Part shown: in pieces, positions 8,582-17,408 of the stretch
How positions within the stretch are numbered: the stretch's first letter is position 1
Layout: each line of letters begins with the position of its first letter
Source: Colwellia demingiae
GTDB lineage: Bacteria; Pseudomonadota; Gammaproteobacteria; Enterobacterales; Alteromonadaceae
NCBI RefSeq assembly: GCF_007954275.1
Contig: NZ_VOLT01000009.1
Location: 62,001-126,000 of the forward strand
Reading direction: 5' to 3'
DNA: 64,000 nucleotides
Notes under the pieces: model-generated
Told to the model about the DNA's origin: nothing
Databases searched by the model: none
What the model saw: the letters and a program-made list of their open reading frames with translations, nothing else
Program-made: the position numbers and the translations under genes

Positions 8582-8731
8582 CCTAATGAAGTTGCTGTGT
8601 AAACGAACATAAATTTATTGCAGGGCACGATAGTGAAGTCACACAGCTATTTATCTTTCAAGGGTATCGCAATAAAAAAAACCAGCCTAAATCTTTATTC
8701 AAGCAATTATAGTTTTAAGAGCATTCATAAT

Positions 8732-9571
8732 ATGAATATATTCTGTAAAAGTTATCAAATAACCCGTCCAATTTTCTTAACCACTCTATTGATTTTATTG
8801 TCTATTGGTGGAGCATTGAGCCAAGAAATCCCTACGTCCGAAGTTAAAAATAAGCGCACTTTATCATTAACAAGCCAAAAGGAATTATTAGCTAATATGG
8901 CTTGGGTAGAGGGCGGCGACTTTGTCATGGGCAATGATTCAGAAAACGCAAGAAACCGAGAAAAGCCAGCGCACAAAGTAACCCTTAATGGTTTTTATAT
9001 GGGGAAAACTGAAGTGACTTCAAAATTATGGGAAGAAGTGATGGGCTGGAACTATAGCTACTTTACCTGTGATGAATGCGCTGTTAATAATATCAGCTGG
9101 AAAAATGTACAAGAATTTATCAAACGTTTAAATGCAGCAACGGGAAAAGTATTTCGCTTGCCTTCAGAAGCTGAATGGGAATATGCAGCAAAAGGCGGTA
9201 ATGAATCACGAGGTTATACCTATAGTGGCTCGAATAATATTGATGACGTCGCATGGTATGCGGGTAATTCAGTCCATAAAAATCACCCTGTTGCGATGAA
9301 AAAGCCGAACGAACTCGGCTTATACGATATGACCGGAAACCTATGGGAGTTTTGCATGGACGATATGAGTCGTACCATCTATAGCAAAGCCCCAAGATAT
9401 AACCCACTTCATGCACCCAATAAAGACTTTAACACGACTTCAATGAAAGCTATTCGTGGCAGTGGATATGATTTTCCTGCTAATGAATCAGAAGTCTATA
9501 AACGTGATGGGGCAACGAGTAATGTTCGTATGCCAGATATTGGTTTTAGGTTAGCTTTAGACAAGCTGTAG
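8732..9571 (+). CDS. SUMF1-like protein lacking FGE active-site cysteines, locus A
   Basis: 279 aa from the ATG at 8732; the frame extends upstream to a TTG at 8618, but the 8732 start leaves a clean signal peptide (PIFLTTLLILLSIGGALSQ). The FGE-sulfatase fold is clear: MAWVEGGDFVMGND, PAHKVTLNGFYMGKTEVT, FRLPSEAEWEYAAKGG, NELGLYDMTGNLWEFCMDD, and a final IGFRLAL. In true formylglycine-generating enzymes the segment after RGGS carries two catalytic copper-binding cysteines. Here it reads RGSGYDFPANESEVYKRDGA, with none. A CDEC pair near residue 115 is in the region that often reads CPV-x-x-VSW in relatives. It is thus exported but probably not an FGE oxidase. A role as sulfatase partner is inference from the repeated gene pairing. 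Confidence 0.85.
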   Translation: MNIFCKSYQITRPIFLTTLLILLSIGGALSQEIPTSEVKNKRTLSLTSQKELLANMAWVEGGDFVMGNDSENARNREKPAHKVTLNGFYMGKTEVTSKLWEEVMGWNYSYFTCDECAVNNISWKNVQEFIKRLNAATGKVFRLPSEAEWEYAAKGGNESRGYTYSGSNNIDDVAWYAGNSVHKNHPVAMKKPNELGLYDMTGNLWEFCMDDMSRTIYSKAPRYNPLHAPNKDFNTTSMKAIRGSGYDFPANESEVYKRDGATSNVRMPDIGFRLALDKL

Positions 9572-9633
9572 ATGAAAAATAAATGCGCTCTACATTAAAA
9601 TAGACCTTTTGTGGCTTATACAAAGTAACCCTA

Positions 9634-9654
9634 ACTATCAATTGAACTTATAGT
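9634..9654. promoter_or_regulatory. Second copy of the LysR-operator-like sequence
   Basis: This 21-bp site matches the palindrome at 6887-6907 in 16 of 21 positions, including the whole right arm ACTTATAGT and the first five bases ACTAT. It lies 134 bp upstream of the YiaW-like gene, which is consistent with control of that pair by the same regulator. Confidence 0.4.
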
Positions 9655-9787
9655 GCCATTGCTTTTATTCATTTCTAAAACGAGCCCAACACAAATACCA
9701 TAGACCTATAAATAAGGACTTTAATAATAAATATTAAGGTAAATGAGTAATTTTCATCAAGTATAAAGGCTCAATAAGGAGTATCAA

Positions 9788-10141
9788 ATGTTAGATTATT
9801 TTGCATTGTTTTTAGTGTTTTTTGTTATTTTAGTATTGTTTTACGGAATAATCGTAGTGCACGATATTCCTTACGAGATTGCCGTTCATCGTCAACACCC
9901 TCATCAAGATGCAATTCATGTTGCTGGTTGGATCAGTTTATTTACATTAGGCGCTATTTGGCCATTTCTTTGGATTTGGGCGACCTTGTACAAACCAGGA
10001 ATAGGCTGGGGCATGGTTAACAACTCTATAGATGATCAAGCTGAAGTAAAAAATAGTCAATTAGAACGCGACATCAAAGCATTGCAAGAACAAGTAAATA
10101 TCTTAGCAAGTCGTCAAACTGAAGTCGGTAAGGAAACATAA
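9788..10141 (+). CDS. yiaW: DUF3302 inner-membrane protein, YiaW-like
   Basis: 117 aa. The first 25 residues are a hydrophobic segment (YFALFLVFFVILVLFYGIIVV), then HDIPYEIAVHRQHPHQDAIHVAG, then a second membrane segment (WISLFTLGAIWPFLWIWATLY). The C-terminus is a polar coiled coil. This is the layout of E. coli YiaW/YibI (DUF3302), always found beside an HlyD-like YiaV/YibH protein, as here (stop and next start are 2 bp apart). The biochemical role is unknown; the pair may form a small two-component export or envelope complex. AAGGAGTATCAA precedes the ATG. Confidence 0.85.
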   Translation: MLDYFALFLVFFVILVLFYGIIVVHDIPYEIAVHRQHPHQDAIHVAGWISLFTLGAIWPFLWIWATLYKPGIGWGMVNNSIDDQAEVKNSQLERDIKALQEQVNILASRQTEVGKET

Positions 10142-10143
10142 TC

Positions 10144-11292
10144 ATGGATATGCTCATTATTTTAACGTACACCGCTTTATGTGTCGCTATTTTCAAAATG
10201 TTTAAGATCCCATTAAATAAATGGTCAGTACCGACCGCTGTTTTAGGCGGCGTAGTGTTACTGTCTTCCATTATGATTATTATGAACTATTTACACCCTT
10301 ATGCTAAATACGGTAAGGAAGTTTTTGCGACTATTCCTATTACACCCTTAGTCGCGGGCAATATTAAATCTGTCGATGTTATTGCCAATATTGAAGTGAA
10401 AAAAGGCGATGTACTCTTTACCTTATATAACGAAGAACAAACGATAGCCTTAGAAAAAGCAGAGGCCGCGTTAGCGCAAGCAAAAAATCAAGTGCTGCAA
10501 AATGACCAAGCATTGCTTGCTGCTATAGGGCAAGTTGCCAAAGCGGATGCAAACAGAGACAGAACGCATGCTAGTTATTTTCGTTATATGGAAGGGCACT
10601 TGAAAGCTGGTGCAAGCTCACCCTTTACTCAACAAGAATTAGATAATAGAAGAGAGTTTTATGAAGGCGCGTTGGCAAATTTAGATTCAGCAAAAGCAAC
10701 ACAAAGAAAAGTACGCTTGTTAACCGAGTCTAAAATTTTGGGTGAAAACACGCAAGTTGCTCAATTAAAGGCAGTTAAAAACAAAGCTCAGTTAGATTTT
10801 GAACGTACTTTTGTTCGCGCTCCAGTTGATGGCATGCCCACCCAAGTAGCACTTAGACCAGGAATGCGTGCCGGTATATTAGCACTGCGTCCAGTGATGA
10901 GTTTTATTCCAACCGAAAAACGTAGATTTGCGGCCCGTATTTGGCAGAATTCATTATTACGCTTGAAGAAGGGCTTAGACGCCGAAGTTATTTTAGATGC
11001 TGTGCCTGGGCATGTTTTTAAAGGTAAGGTCGTTGAAATTCTACCGGCAATGGCTGAAGGTGAATACCAAGGTAATGGAGTACTAATAGGTGCAGGAAGC
11101 TTAGCAAAACATGGTTTTACCATTGCGATAATAGAACTAGAAGAAAACTTGGATGATTATAATTTACCACGCGGTGTTCAAGGCCAGGCAGTAGCTTTTA
11201 ATCCCAAAGGTGATTTTTTACATACTTCTATGGTGCGAAAAATTTTATTTCGCATGATGAGCTGGATAAAATATGTTTATCCTATTAAGTAA
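10144..11292 (+). CDS. yiaV: HlyD-family membrane fusion protein, YiaV-like
   Basis: 382 aa. Two N-terminal hydrophobic segments (about 1-20 and 30-48) anchor it to the inner membrane. Lipoyl-like halves (TPLVAGNIKSVDVIANIEV and FVRAPVDGMPTQ) flank a long coiled-coil hairpin (about residues 100-215), and a beta-barrel domain follows. It is cotranscribed with the DUF3302 gene, the arrangement of E. coli yiaV-yiaW. No outer-membrane channel or ATPase is adjacent, so a classical type I exporter is not shown. The truncated protein at 1-843 is a relative, so locus A carried two such adaptors. Function in sulfatase metabolism would be inference from context. Confidence 0.87.
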   Translation: MDMLIILTYTALCVAIFKMFKIPLNKWSVPTAVLGGVVLLSSIMIIMNYLHPYAKYGKEVFATIPITPLVAGNIKSVDVIANIEVKKGDVLFTLYNEEQTIALEKAEAALAQAKNQVLQNDQALLAAIGQVAKADANRDRTHASYFRYMEGHLKAGASSPFTQQELDNRREFYEGALANLDSAKATQRKVRLLTESKILGENTQVAQLKAVKNKAQLDFERTFVRAPVDGMPTQVALRPGMRAGILALRPVMSFIPTEKRRFAARIWQNSLLRLKKGLDAEVILDAVPGHVFKGKVVEILPAMAEGEYQGNGVLIGAGSLAKHGFTIAIIELEENLDDYNLPRGVQGQAVAFNPKGDFLHTSMVRKILFRMMSWIKYVYPIK

Positions 11293-11391
11293 ATTTAAAT
11301 GTGTGTAATGCTCGAGAGCATAGTTAGTTGTTAAGAGCGTTTCACACTTATATACATAGGCGAATAACCGTTTTAGTGGGTTATATGTGTC

Positions 11392-11413
11392 GTTTCATCA
11401 TATTTGATGAAAC
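11392..11413. promoter_or_regulatory. Perfect inverted repeat just upstream of the EAL gene
   Basis: GTTTCATCA (11392-11400) and TGATGAAAC (11405-11413) flank TATT. The repeat ends 21 bp before the EAL start codon and next to its ribosome-binding sequence GGTAAAGGA. No T-run follows, so an operator or an mRNA hairpin controlling translation is more likely than a terminator. Confidence 0.45.
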
Positions 11414-11434
11414 TTATAGGTAAAGGATTATATT

Positions 11435-12154
11435 ATGACAATTAACAAAAGAAAGGCTTTAAACAAGGTTGATAGAGAAACACCTATTAAAGATATTATT
11501 GCTTATTACCAACCTATTGTTGCCTTTGAAAATCAAAGAATAGTTGGCTATGAAGCGCTTGCAAGAAAAGTTATTGCAGAAAAAGTACAGGCCCCGATTG
11601 AATGGTTACCACAGATATTATCAGAAGATAATGGCTCTGAACGGTTAACTAAACATATGTTAGAACTTGTGTTGGATAAAATGTCACAAGTGTCTGATGA
11701 TAAATATATTTCTGTTAATTTTGAAATTGAAGATATTGATAACGCTAATTTGCATCAGGTAATACAAAGGTTTGAAGCTGAGAAGCTTTCTCATCGTTTA
11801 GTCATAGAATTAACAGAGCGTGGTGAATTATGTAATTGTCCACCAGAGGCAATTCAAAAATTAAAAGAACTTAATTTTCGACTAGCATTTGATGATTTTG
11901 GCTCCGGTGCTGCTCGTCTTTTATCATTGATAGACTTTCAGCCCAATGTTATTAAACTCGATAAAATTGTAACCGATAGAATAAATGAAAGCGCCGTACA
12001 AAGTATTATTAAAGCACTCAGTGAATGGTGTCAAAGCAATGGAACAAAAGTCCTTGCAGAAGGCATCGAAGAGCACTCACAAATAAATCATTGTATAAGT
12101 GCAGGCATCAGTTATGGACAGGGATATTATTTTGGTCAACCCGCTAAGTTATAA
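11435..12154 (+). CDS. Stand-alone EAL-domain cyclic-di-GMP phosphodiesterase
   Basis: 239 aa, almost entirely one EAL domain with no sensor or GGDEF part. Residues expected for catalysis are present: Glu40 in YEALAR, Asn95 in SVNFE, Glu125/Glu128 in ELTE, Asp153-Asp154 in DDFGSG, Lys174 in IKLD, Glu209 in AEGIEE and Gln229 in GQGYYFG. It should therefore hydrolyse c-di-GMP in the cytoplasm, lowering the second messenger and favouring motility over attachment. It lies downstream of the YiaW/YiaV-like pair but 142 bp away with its own hairpin, so it may be a separate unit. Activity is predicted from motif completeness. Confidence 0.92.
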   Translation: MTINKRKALNKVDRETPIKDIIAYYQPIVAFENQRIVGYEALARKVIAEKVQAPIEWLPQILSEDNGSERLTKHMLELVLDKMSQVSDDKYISVNFEIEDIDNANLHQVIQRFEAEKLSHRLVIELTERGELCNCPPEAIQKLKELNFRLAFDDFGSGAARLLSLIDFQPNVIKLDKIVTDRINESAVQSIIKALSEWCQSNGTKVLAEGIEEHSQINHCISAGISYGQGYYFGQPAKL

Positions 12155-12551
12155 TGTAATGATATTGTTAAGGGCCATATAGTTCGCTCTTTCAGATTAT
12201 CAGCACTATTCACTTTGAAATATGAAGTGGTACTGTGTGTTATGGCGAACTGATTATGGGTACTAATTTATAGTACTGGATTCTGTTCTTCATGGTGTAT
12301 CCCCTTAGGCGAATTAATTACAGTGAAATCACAATAGTTTGACCACTATTGCAAGGCGTTTAAAAGTATCAGTCACCTAAAAAACACACTAGTACTGTAT
12401 GAATATCACTACTACAAGTGGCTTTTATTTAATTAATTTACTACTATTTTTAGACGTTGAAATAAAAATAAGATCACTTCGTATTCCTATCCATATCCCA
12501 TTTAGTTGTTGGCAGTTGTCATGGATAAATAATCAAAAAAAGGAAGCCACC
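12155..12551. other. Gene-free leader before the secreted protein gene
   Basis: A 51-codon open extension (from 12399) runs into the next gene, but it has no good ribosome-binding site and its composition does not look like protein. I see no other feature here. Confidence 0.4.
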
Positions 12552-13322
12552 ATGACTAAAAAACTAAAAACTATATCATTTTATTTTTCGCTGTTCATCT
12601 TCCTGATGAGTTGGGTATCTGTGCCTGTCAATGCAGAAGAAGAAAAGTTAGAAAAAAACATTTCTAATATGTGGATGTTTGTCCCTAAAGCAGGGCAATC
12701 AGCAGATTTTGAAAAAGCGTTCAAAAAACACGTTGCATACCGTAAGTCTATGGATGATCCTCGTACTTGGTCAGTGTATCAGGCCGAAATGGGGTCACAG
12801 ATGAATGCTTACATAGTTCGTGCATGTTGTGATTCTTGGTCGGATCTTGATGATTACCGCCAATGGAATACAAAATCAAAAGCCTCTGAAAACTGGCGTG
12901 AAAATGTGAGTGAATATGTTGCCCATTTCGAACGCAATCGCTCTGAAGCAGATTTTAAAAATAGTAATTGGCCGGCAGATGTGAAATATAAGTATGTTGG
13001 TGTTAACACCTACCAACTTAAATTAGGACACAGCGAGGCGTTAGCAAAAGACAAGAAAACTCTCAGTGATGCCGCTAAAAGTGAGAATTGGCCATATAAT
13101 TGGTTTTGGGATGAGAGTATCAACGGAAAATTAGAAATGAGTCTTGCTATCCCCTATATGACCTATGGAGCTATGGCACCTCCAGAAATTAAATTTAGTG
13201 AAATGTTAGCTAAACATTTAAGTAGCAAAGAAAAGGCTAAAGAATTGCTAAACCGTTGGTCATCGCACTTTAAATCGATTTCTTATAACGTTTACGTATT
13301 ACGTGAAGATTTGTCGATGTAA
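12552..13322 (+). CDS. Secreted protein of unknown function, duplicated alpha/beta-barrel-like
   Basis: 256 aa from the ATG at 12552, which follows AAAAAAAGGAAGCCACC; an upstream in-frame ATG at 12399 is rejected because it buries the signal peptide. The signal peptide ends near VNA-EE (residue 29). The mature part appears to hold two similar halves, about residues 35-130 and 145-250. The first has an MWMFVPKAGQSADFEKAF strand-helix pattern reminiscent of dimeric alpha-beta barrels (NIPSNAP or antibiotic-monooxygenase type). Aromatic residues are frequent (WSVYQ, WSDLDDYRQWN, WPYNWFWDE). I do not recognise a named family and propose no activity. Confidence 0.75.
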   Translation: MTKKLKTISFYFSLFIFLMSWVSVPVNAEEEKLEKNISNMWMFVPKAGQSADFEKAFKKHVAYRKSMDDPRTWSVYQAEMGSQMNAYIVRACCDSWSDLDDYRQWNTKSKASENWRENVSEYVAHFERNRSEADFKNSNWPADVKYKYVGVNTYQLKLGHSEALAKDKKTLSDAAKSENWPYNWFWDESINGKLEMSLAIPYMTYGAMAPPEIKFSEMLAKHLSSKEKAKELLNRWSSHFKSISYNVYVLREDLSM

Positions 13323-13346
13323 GTTATTCTGCAATTATCAGCTCTC

Positions 13347-13375
13347 AAAATGGCAACATCAGCTTGCCATTTTTT
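13347..13375 (+). terminator. Rho-independent terminator
   Basis: Stem AAAATGGCAA, loop CATCAGC, complementary arm TTGCCATTTT running into T residues. It lies about 25 bp past the stop of the secreted protein gene. Confidence 0.8.
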
Positions 13376-13538
13376 CTTGATTGTAGGGATTAAGAAGACC
13401 GTTTTTTTGTTCCATATTCTATATATGTAAAGTTTTTGCGTCATCCCATGATACTGAACGGTCAATCAAAACCCCGTAAGTGAGCTAATATCACCTCCGT
13501 TAATATCTAATGAATATATCGCATAAGAGATTAAAATA

Positions 13539-13973
13539 ATGAATAAGATACTATTACCATTAGTCTGTGCCATGTTTACAGCCAATGCGGGCGATTTCAC
13601 TACACAGTTTTATGCCGTATCGTATCACCCGACTAGTAGCGAAAAAATGAATGCAAATCACAAGTTACTCGGTGTTGAGTATATTAATGATAATATTGGG
13701 TATAGTCTTAGCACATTTGAGAACTCATATAACAAACAATCAGTGATGTATACTCAATCCGTTTATATCGAGAATCATGATCAAAATTATAAGATTTTTT
13801 TATTGGCAGGAGTCGCTACGGGTTACCAAGATACTGGAGGTATTTGTATTTTGGAGTTAGGGGATCTTTGTAGTGTTTTTGGAGTAGGTGTCATTTTAAC
13901 TATTTACGATACACGACCTAGAATTACTTTATTAGGTGAAGCTCTAGTATTCAGCTTAGAGTATAAGTGGTAA
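13539..13973 (+). CDS. Small exported protein, probable outer-membrane beta-barrel
   Basis: 144 aa. A short signal peptide (MNKILLPLVCAMFTANA) is followed by alternating polar/hydrophobic strands rich in Tyr, Ile and Gly and a C-terminal aromatic (EYKW). This is the pattern of small eight-stranded outer-membrane barrels. I recognise no specific family; a PagP- or PagL-like enzyme cannot be shown. The start has only a weak ribosome-binding sequence (AAGAGATTAAA). It is monocistronic, with a terminator upstream and convergent genes downstream. Confidence 0.6.
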   Translation: MNKILLPLVCAMFTANAGDFTTQFYAVSYHPTSSEKMNANHKLLGVEYINDNIGYSLSTFENSYNKQSVMYTQSVYIENHDQNYKIFLLAGVATGYQDTGGICILELGDLCSVFGVGVILTIYDTRPRITLLGEALVFSLEYKW

Positions 13974-14173
13974 TAAAATCATTCTTAATAGGTTCGATAG
14001 CTGTTCAGCATATGCGCATATATATCGAGGTAGAGTGTGTCAACATTGGTAATGTTACTCACAAAGAAATCCAGAAGAACGTTAGCCATTTAAAGTGGGG
14101 GCTATCGAGATGATAGTATCCCCAATCATTATGCTACTAGTGACTTAGCTAAGTAAGAAACGAGGACTTCTAA

Positions 14174-14548
14174 CTATCTTAATTTTAATCCAGACCAAGC
14201 ACGCGTAAGTGCCCAAACTGCTAAAATAATAAATGTGGTATGTACAAAGGTAAAGTAAGTAATAACATAAACCCAAGTCCAAGCAGAATCAAAGCCCCCT
14301 AAGATTACCATCAATACTGAAACAACACCTAGTGCGATAAAAGCAACAAGATTGACTTTGATGCCTAATTTTGCATGATAATAACTTATGCTGGTTGGTG
14401 TCATATTCTTGATAGCGAGTATTAACCAAATAAAGGCAATACCTGGCAAAAAAGTGAGGTTTAAAATTGAAGCAAGTGCAGCATTAGATGCCTGTTTAAT
14501 TTGTTGTTTATCAACCGCAGTCATTGTATCTGTTTGTGGCAATACCAT
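14174..14548 (-). CDS. Small multi-pass membrane protein of unknown function
   Basis: 124 aa from the ATG at 14548, which follows AAAGGAATTACTT; the frame extends 14 codons upstream (14590) without a comparable site. A polar N-terminus of about 25 residues precedes three membrane segments: ILNLTFLPGIAFIWLILAI, LVAFIALGVVSVLMVILGG and WVYVITYFTFVHTTFIILAVW. It ends with a basic tail. It belongs to the broad class of small hypothetical membrane proteins; no catalytic residues are apparent. Confidence 0.7.
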   Translation of the reverse strand: MVLPQTDTMTAVDKQQIKQASNAALASILNLTFLPGIAFIWLILAIKNMTPTSISYYHAKLGIKVNLVAFIALGVVSVLMVILGGFDSAWTWVYVITYFTFVHTTFIILAVWALTRAWSGLKLR

Positions 14549-15013
14549 AAGTAATTCCTTTACGTTAATTCGTTTGTTTAGCAATAACAAAAACTAAGAA
14601 TAAAACCAAGGATAAAATTATTACTTTGGTTTAAAGTTGTTTAAGAACAATAAACATTCTAGTTTTTAGCAAGGTATTCTTTAGTGTATTCGATTAATTT
14701 AATTTTGGGATAAAAGAGCTCATTTGTCTAACACGGGATAAAGTCCCCTTTATATGAAACTAACCATATCAGAATACTTAGCGAGAGATGAAATGCATAG
14801 TGCGCACAAAGTGATCATACAAAGGCCAATATTATCAGCCTTTGTTGCACTTCCTGTATAAATCGTGAAAACCTTGTGTGAAATTTTATTACTCCCTCAC
14901 AATAACTACCCAAGCAAAGTAAAAAATTAGACGTTAATGACTTATTGAGTGGACTTATTAAAAGTTAAGCTTAATAAAAACGTAGCTAATTTAGTTACGT
15001 TTATTCTGCTACT
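14549..15013. other. Gene-free stretch before oligopeptidase B
   Basis: No supported gene. A plus-strand frame running from 14949 into the oligopeptidase gene is an antisense shadow. The AAGTGATCAT decamer occurs at 14809-14818. I see no strong terminator. Confidence 0.4.
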
Positions 15014-17128
15014 CTACTTTGGTAATAATGAGATAAAAAAGCTCATCTCCAAGGCTTTTTCATTTAAGCTTTTAAAACGTCCCGATGCACCACCATGGCC
15101 GGCATCCATATCGGTTTTAAATAGCAGCAAGTTGTCATCTGTTTTAAGCTCCCGCATTTTTGCTACCCACTTCATGGGTTCAAAGTATTGAACTTGCGAG
15201 TCGTGTAATCCCGTGGTGACAAGTATATTTGGGTAGTGTTGAGCACTAATATTATCAATGGGTGAATAAGCTAAAATACTTTGATAGGCCTGTACTTCGT
15301 TCGGATTACCCCATTCGTCATATTCATTCGTGGTTAGCGGTATACTCTCATCGAGCATAGTCGTTAACACATCTAAAAAGGGTACATGTGCGCCAATACC
15401 TAAATATAGCTCAGGTGCTTGATTGACCACAGCTCCCATTAATAAACCGCCGGCACTACCACCTGAGGCAAATATTTTATCTTTAGCACCATAACCTTGT
15501 TCAACTAAAGCTTTAGTAACATCAATAAAATCGTTAAAGGTATTCTGTTTATGCGCCATTTTACCTGTTTCGTACCATTCTCTTCCTAACATTTCTGAGC
15601 CACGAACATGGGCGATAACATAAACAAAACCTCGGTCGAGTAAGCTTAACGTTTGACTGGAAAAATCAGGATCTATGGTTATGCCGTACGCACCATAACC
15701 GTATTGTAATAGCGGGTTAGTGCCATCCTTTTGAAAAGTATCGGTACGATAAACAATAGATATAGGTACTTCTATGCCATCACGTGCGGTAATAAATAAG
15801 CGCTCGGATTGATAATCTTCTTTGGTAAAGTCACCTAATACTTTTTGTTGTTTAAGCTGCTTTCGCTCACCAGTTGCTAAGTCAAACTCAAATAAAGAGC
15901 CTGGTGTGGTTAAACTTGAATAATATAATCTTGCGGTGGTACTTTTCGGCTCTGGGTTATCATCAAGGCAAGCAAAATAACACGGATCATCAAAAGACAA
16001 AGGATACTGATAACCTGCATTTTCACCTTGAGTGGTGTGAACAATAAAACGAATTTGGCCATGCTCACGTTCGGTAACCACAGTGAAGTTTTGGAATAAT
16101 TCAATACCCTCTAGCAGCACATCTTCTCTGTGAGGGATCACTTCTTGCCAGTTATTTATATCATGAACTTGACCGATAGCGACTTTCATTAACCTAAAGT
16201 TTTTAGCTTGAAAATTGGTCACAATATAAAAGTGTTCACCCATTTTATCAGCGTGGTATTCGTGTTGTTCTTGATACTCAAAGAGCTCGGCAAATTCGCC
16301 ATCAGGCTCATCAGCACTGAGCGCCAAATAATGGGTTGATTCAGTAGCATGTAAACAAATATAAATTTGAGAGTCATCTCTACTCTTATCTAAACTCATG
16401 TAAAAACTGTGATCGTCTTCTTCATAAACGAGAACATCATCAGATTGTGGTGACCCTAATTTATGACGGTAAACTTGCGTACCTAATAAGGTTTCTAGAT
16501 CTTTTTTTACATAAAATACGGTTTTATTGTCATTAGCCCAAACAATTTGTCCTTCAGTTTCAATAAGAATATCCGCTAAATAAGCGTCTTCTGACTCTGA
16601 TGATTTGTTAAGGTCTTTAAAGTAAATGGTGTATATACGACGACTGTCAATGTCTTCTGATATCGTCATTAATTGATCATTAGGACTGATTGATAAATCC
16701 CCTAAATCATAAAACTCATGGTCTTTAGCTCGGTCATTAACATCCAATAATAGTGTTTTGTTTTCGCCAGAAAAACTGGTTGAACGATAATAATTTGAAT
16801 ATTCTTGTTCACCATTAATTTCGCTGTGATACCAATATTTACCGTCTTTTTCTGGCACGGTATTATCGTCTTTTACGATACGCGCTTTAAGCTCATCAAA
16901 TAATGACTCTTGTAATGATTTTTGCTCAGCTAACATAGCATCAGCATAGTTATTTTCATCATTTAGGTGTGCCAATATTGCTTCATCGCTACGCTCGTCA
17001 TCACGCATCCAATAATAATTATCTACACGATGATGATTATGAATTTCCATTTTATGAGGGATTTTTTTAGCTATTGGGGCGGTAATATTTTTGTCTGTCG
17101 CAGCTGATATAAGTGAAGATGTTGGCAC
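15014..17128 (-). CDS. ptrB: Oligopeptidase B (S9A serine peptidase)
   Basis: 704 aa, typical for the family. It cleaves short peptides after Arg or Lys, usually in the cytoplasm; no signal peptide is visible. The N-terminal beta-propeller (about residues 70-420) caps the C-terminal alpha/beta-hydrolase domain. The catalytic triad is evident: Ser in GGSAGG (about residue 555), Asp in TGLHDSQV (about 640) and His in DAGHGG (about 675). Early motifs HNHHRVDNYYWMRDDER are characteristic. It is monocistronic; a perfect inverted repeat lies about 40 bp upstream of the start. Confidence 0.95.
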   Translation of the reverse strand: MPTSSLISAATDKNITAPIAKKIPHKMEIHNHHRVDNYYWMRDDERSDEAILAHLNDENNYADAMLAEQKSLQESLFDELKARIVKDDNTVPEKDGKYWYHSEINGEQEYSNYYRSTSFSGENKTLLLDVNDRAKDHEFYDLGDLSISPNDQLMTISEDIDSRRIYTIYFKDLNKSSESEDAYLADILIETEGQIVWANDNKTVFYVKKDLETLLGTQVYRHKLGSPQSDDVLVYEEDDHSFYMSLDKSRDDSQIYICLHATESTHYLALSADEPDGEFAELFEYQEQHEYHADKMGEHFYIVTNFQAKNFRLMKVAIGQVHDINNWQEVIPHREDVLLEGIELFQNFTVVTEREHGQIRFIVHTTQGENAGYQYPLSFDDPCYFACLDDNPEPKSTTARLYYSSLTTPGSLFEFDLATGERKQLKQQKVLGDFTKEDYQSERLFITARDGIEVPISIVYRTDTFQKDGTNPLLQYGYGAYGITIDPDFSSQTLSLLDRGFVYVIAHVRGSEMLGREWYETGKMAHKQNTFNDFIDVTKALVEQGYGAKDKIFASGGSAGGLLMGAVVNQAPELYLGIGAHVPFLDVLTTMLDESIPLTTNEYDEWGNPNEVQAYQSILAYSPIDNISAQHYPNILVTTGLHDSQVQYFEPMKWVAKMRELKTDDNLLLFKTDMDAGHGGASGRFKSLNEKALEMSFFISLLPK

Positions 17129-17169
17129 TAAGTGCTCCTAGGTAAATGATGTGGCATGCATAACTACAG

Positions 17170-17201
17170 AAAACCTCGATGGACAAGTTTATCGAGGTTT
17201 T
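17170..17201. repeat. Perfect 11-bp inverted repeat upstream of ptrB
   Basis: AAAACCTCGAT (17170-17180) and ATCGAGGTTTT (17191-17201) flank a 10-nt loop. Neither strand has a long T-run after it. It may be a weak terminator isolating ptrB or a structure in its 5' leader. Confidence 0.45.
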
Positions 17202-17408
17202 ATCAATTAAGTTAGTTAATTGTTTGGTTGTTAATGATCTCAATCAACGTTTCACCAAAACAGTCTTTTAACGGTAGATAATTATCTTTATAGTATGCCG
17301 AAAATATTTAGTAACTAATATACGTATGAAAAACAAGGAAAAAATAGCACTGTTAATTGGTGCTGATTATAAAAGTATTATGCTCTCTTATATTAAAGGA
17401 TTATCTCG

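Noticed and set aside
8618-8731. Upstream extension of the SUMF1-like frame from a TTG at 8618
   Set aside because: It would place 38 mostly non-hydrophobic residues before the signal peptide, and there is no good ribosome-binding site; the ATG at 8732 fits an exported protein.
12399-12551. Upstream ATG in frame with the secreted protein
   Set aside because: The strong AAAAAAAGGAAG site and the signal peptide both point to the ATG at 12552.
14949-15191. 80-codon plus-strand frame
   Set aside because: Most of it is antisense to the well-supported oligopeptidase B gene.
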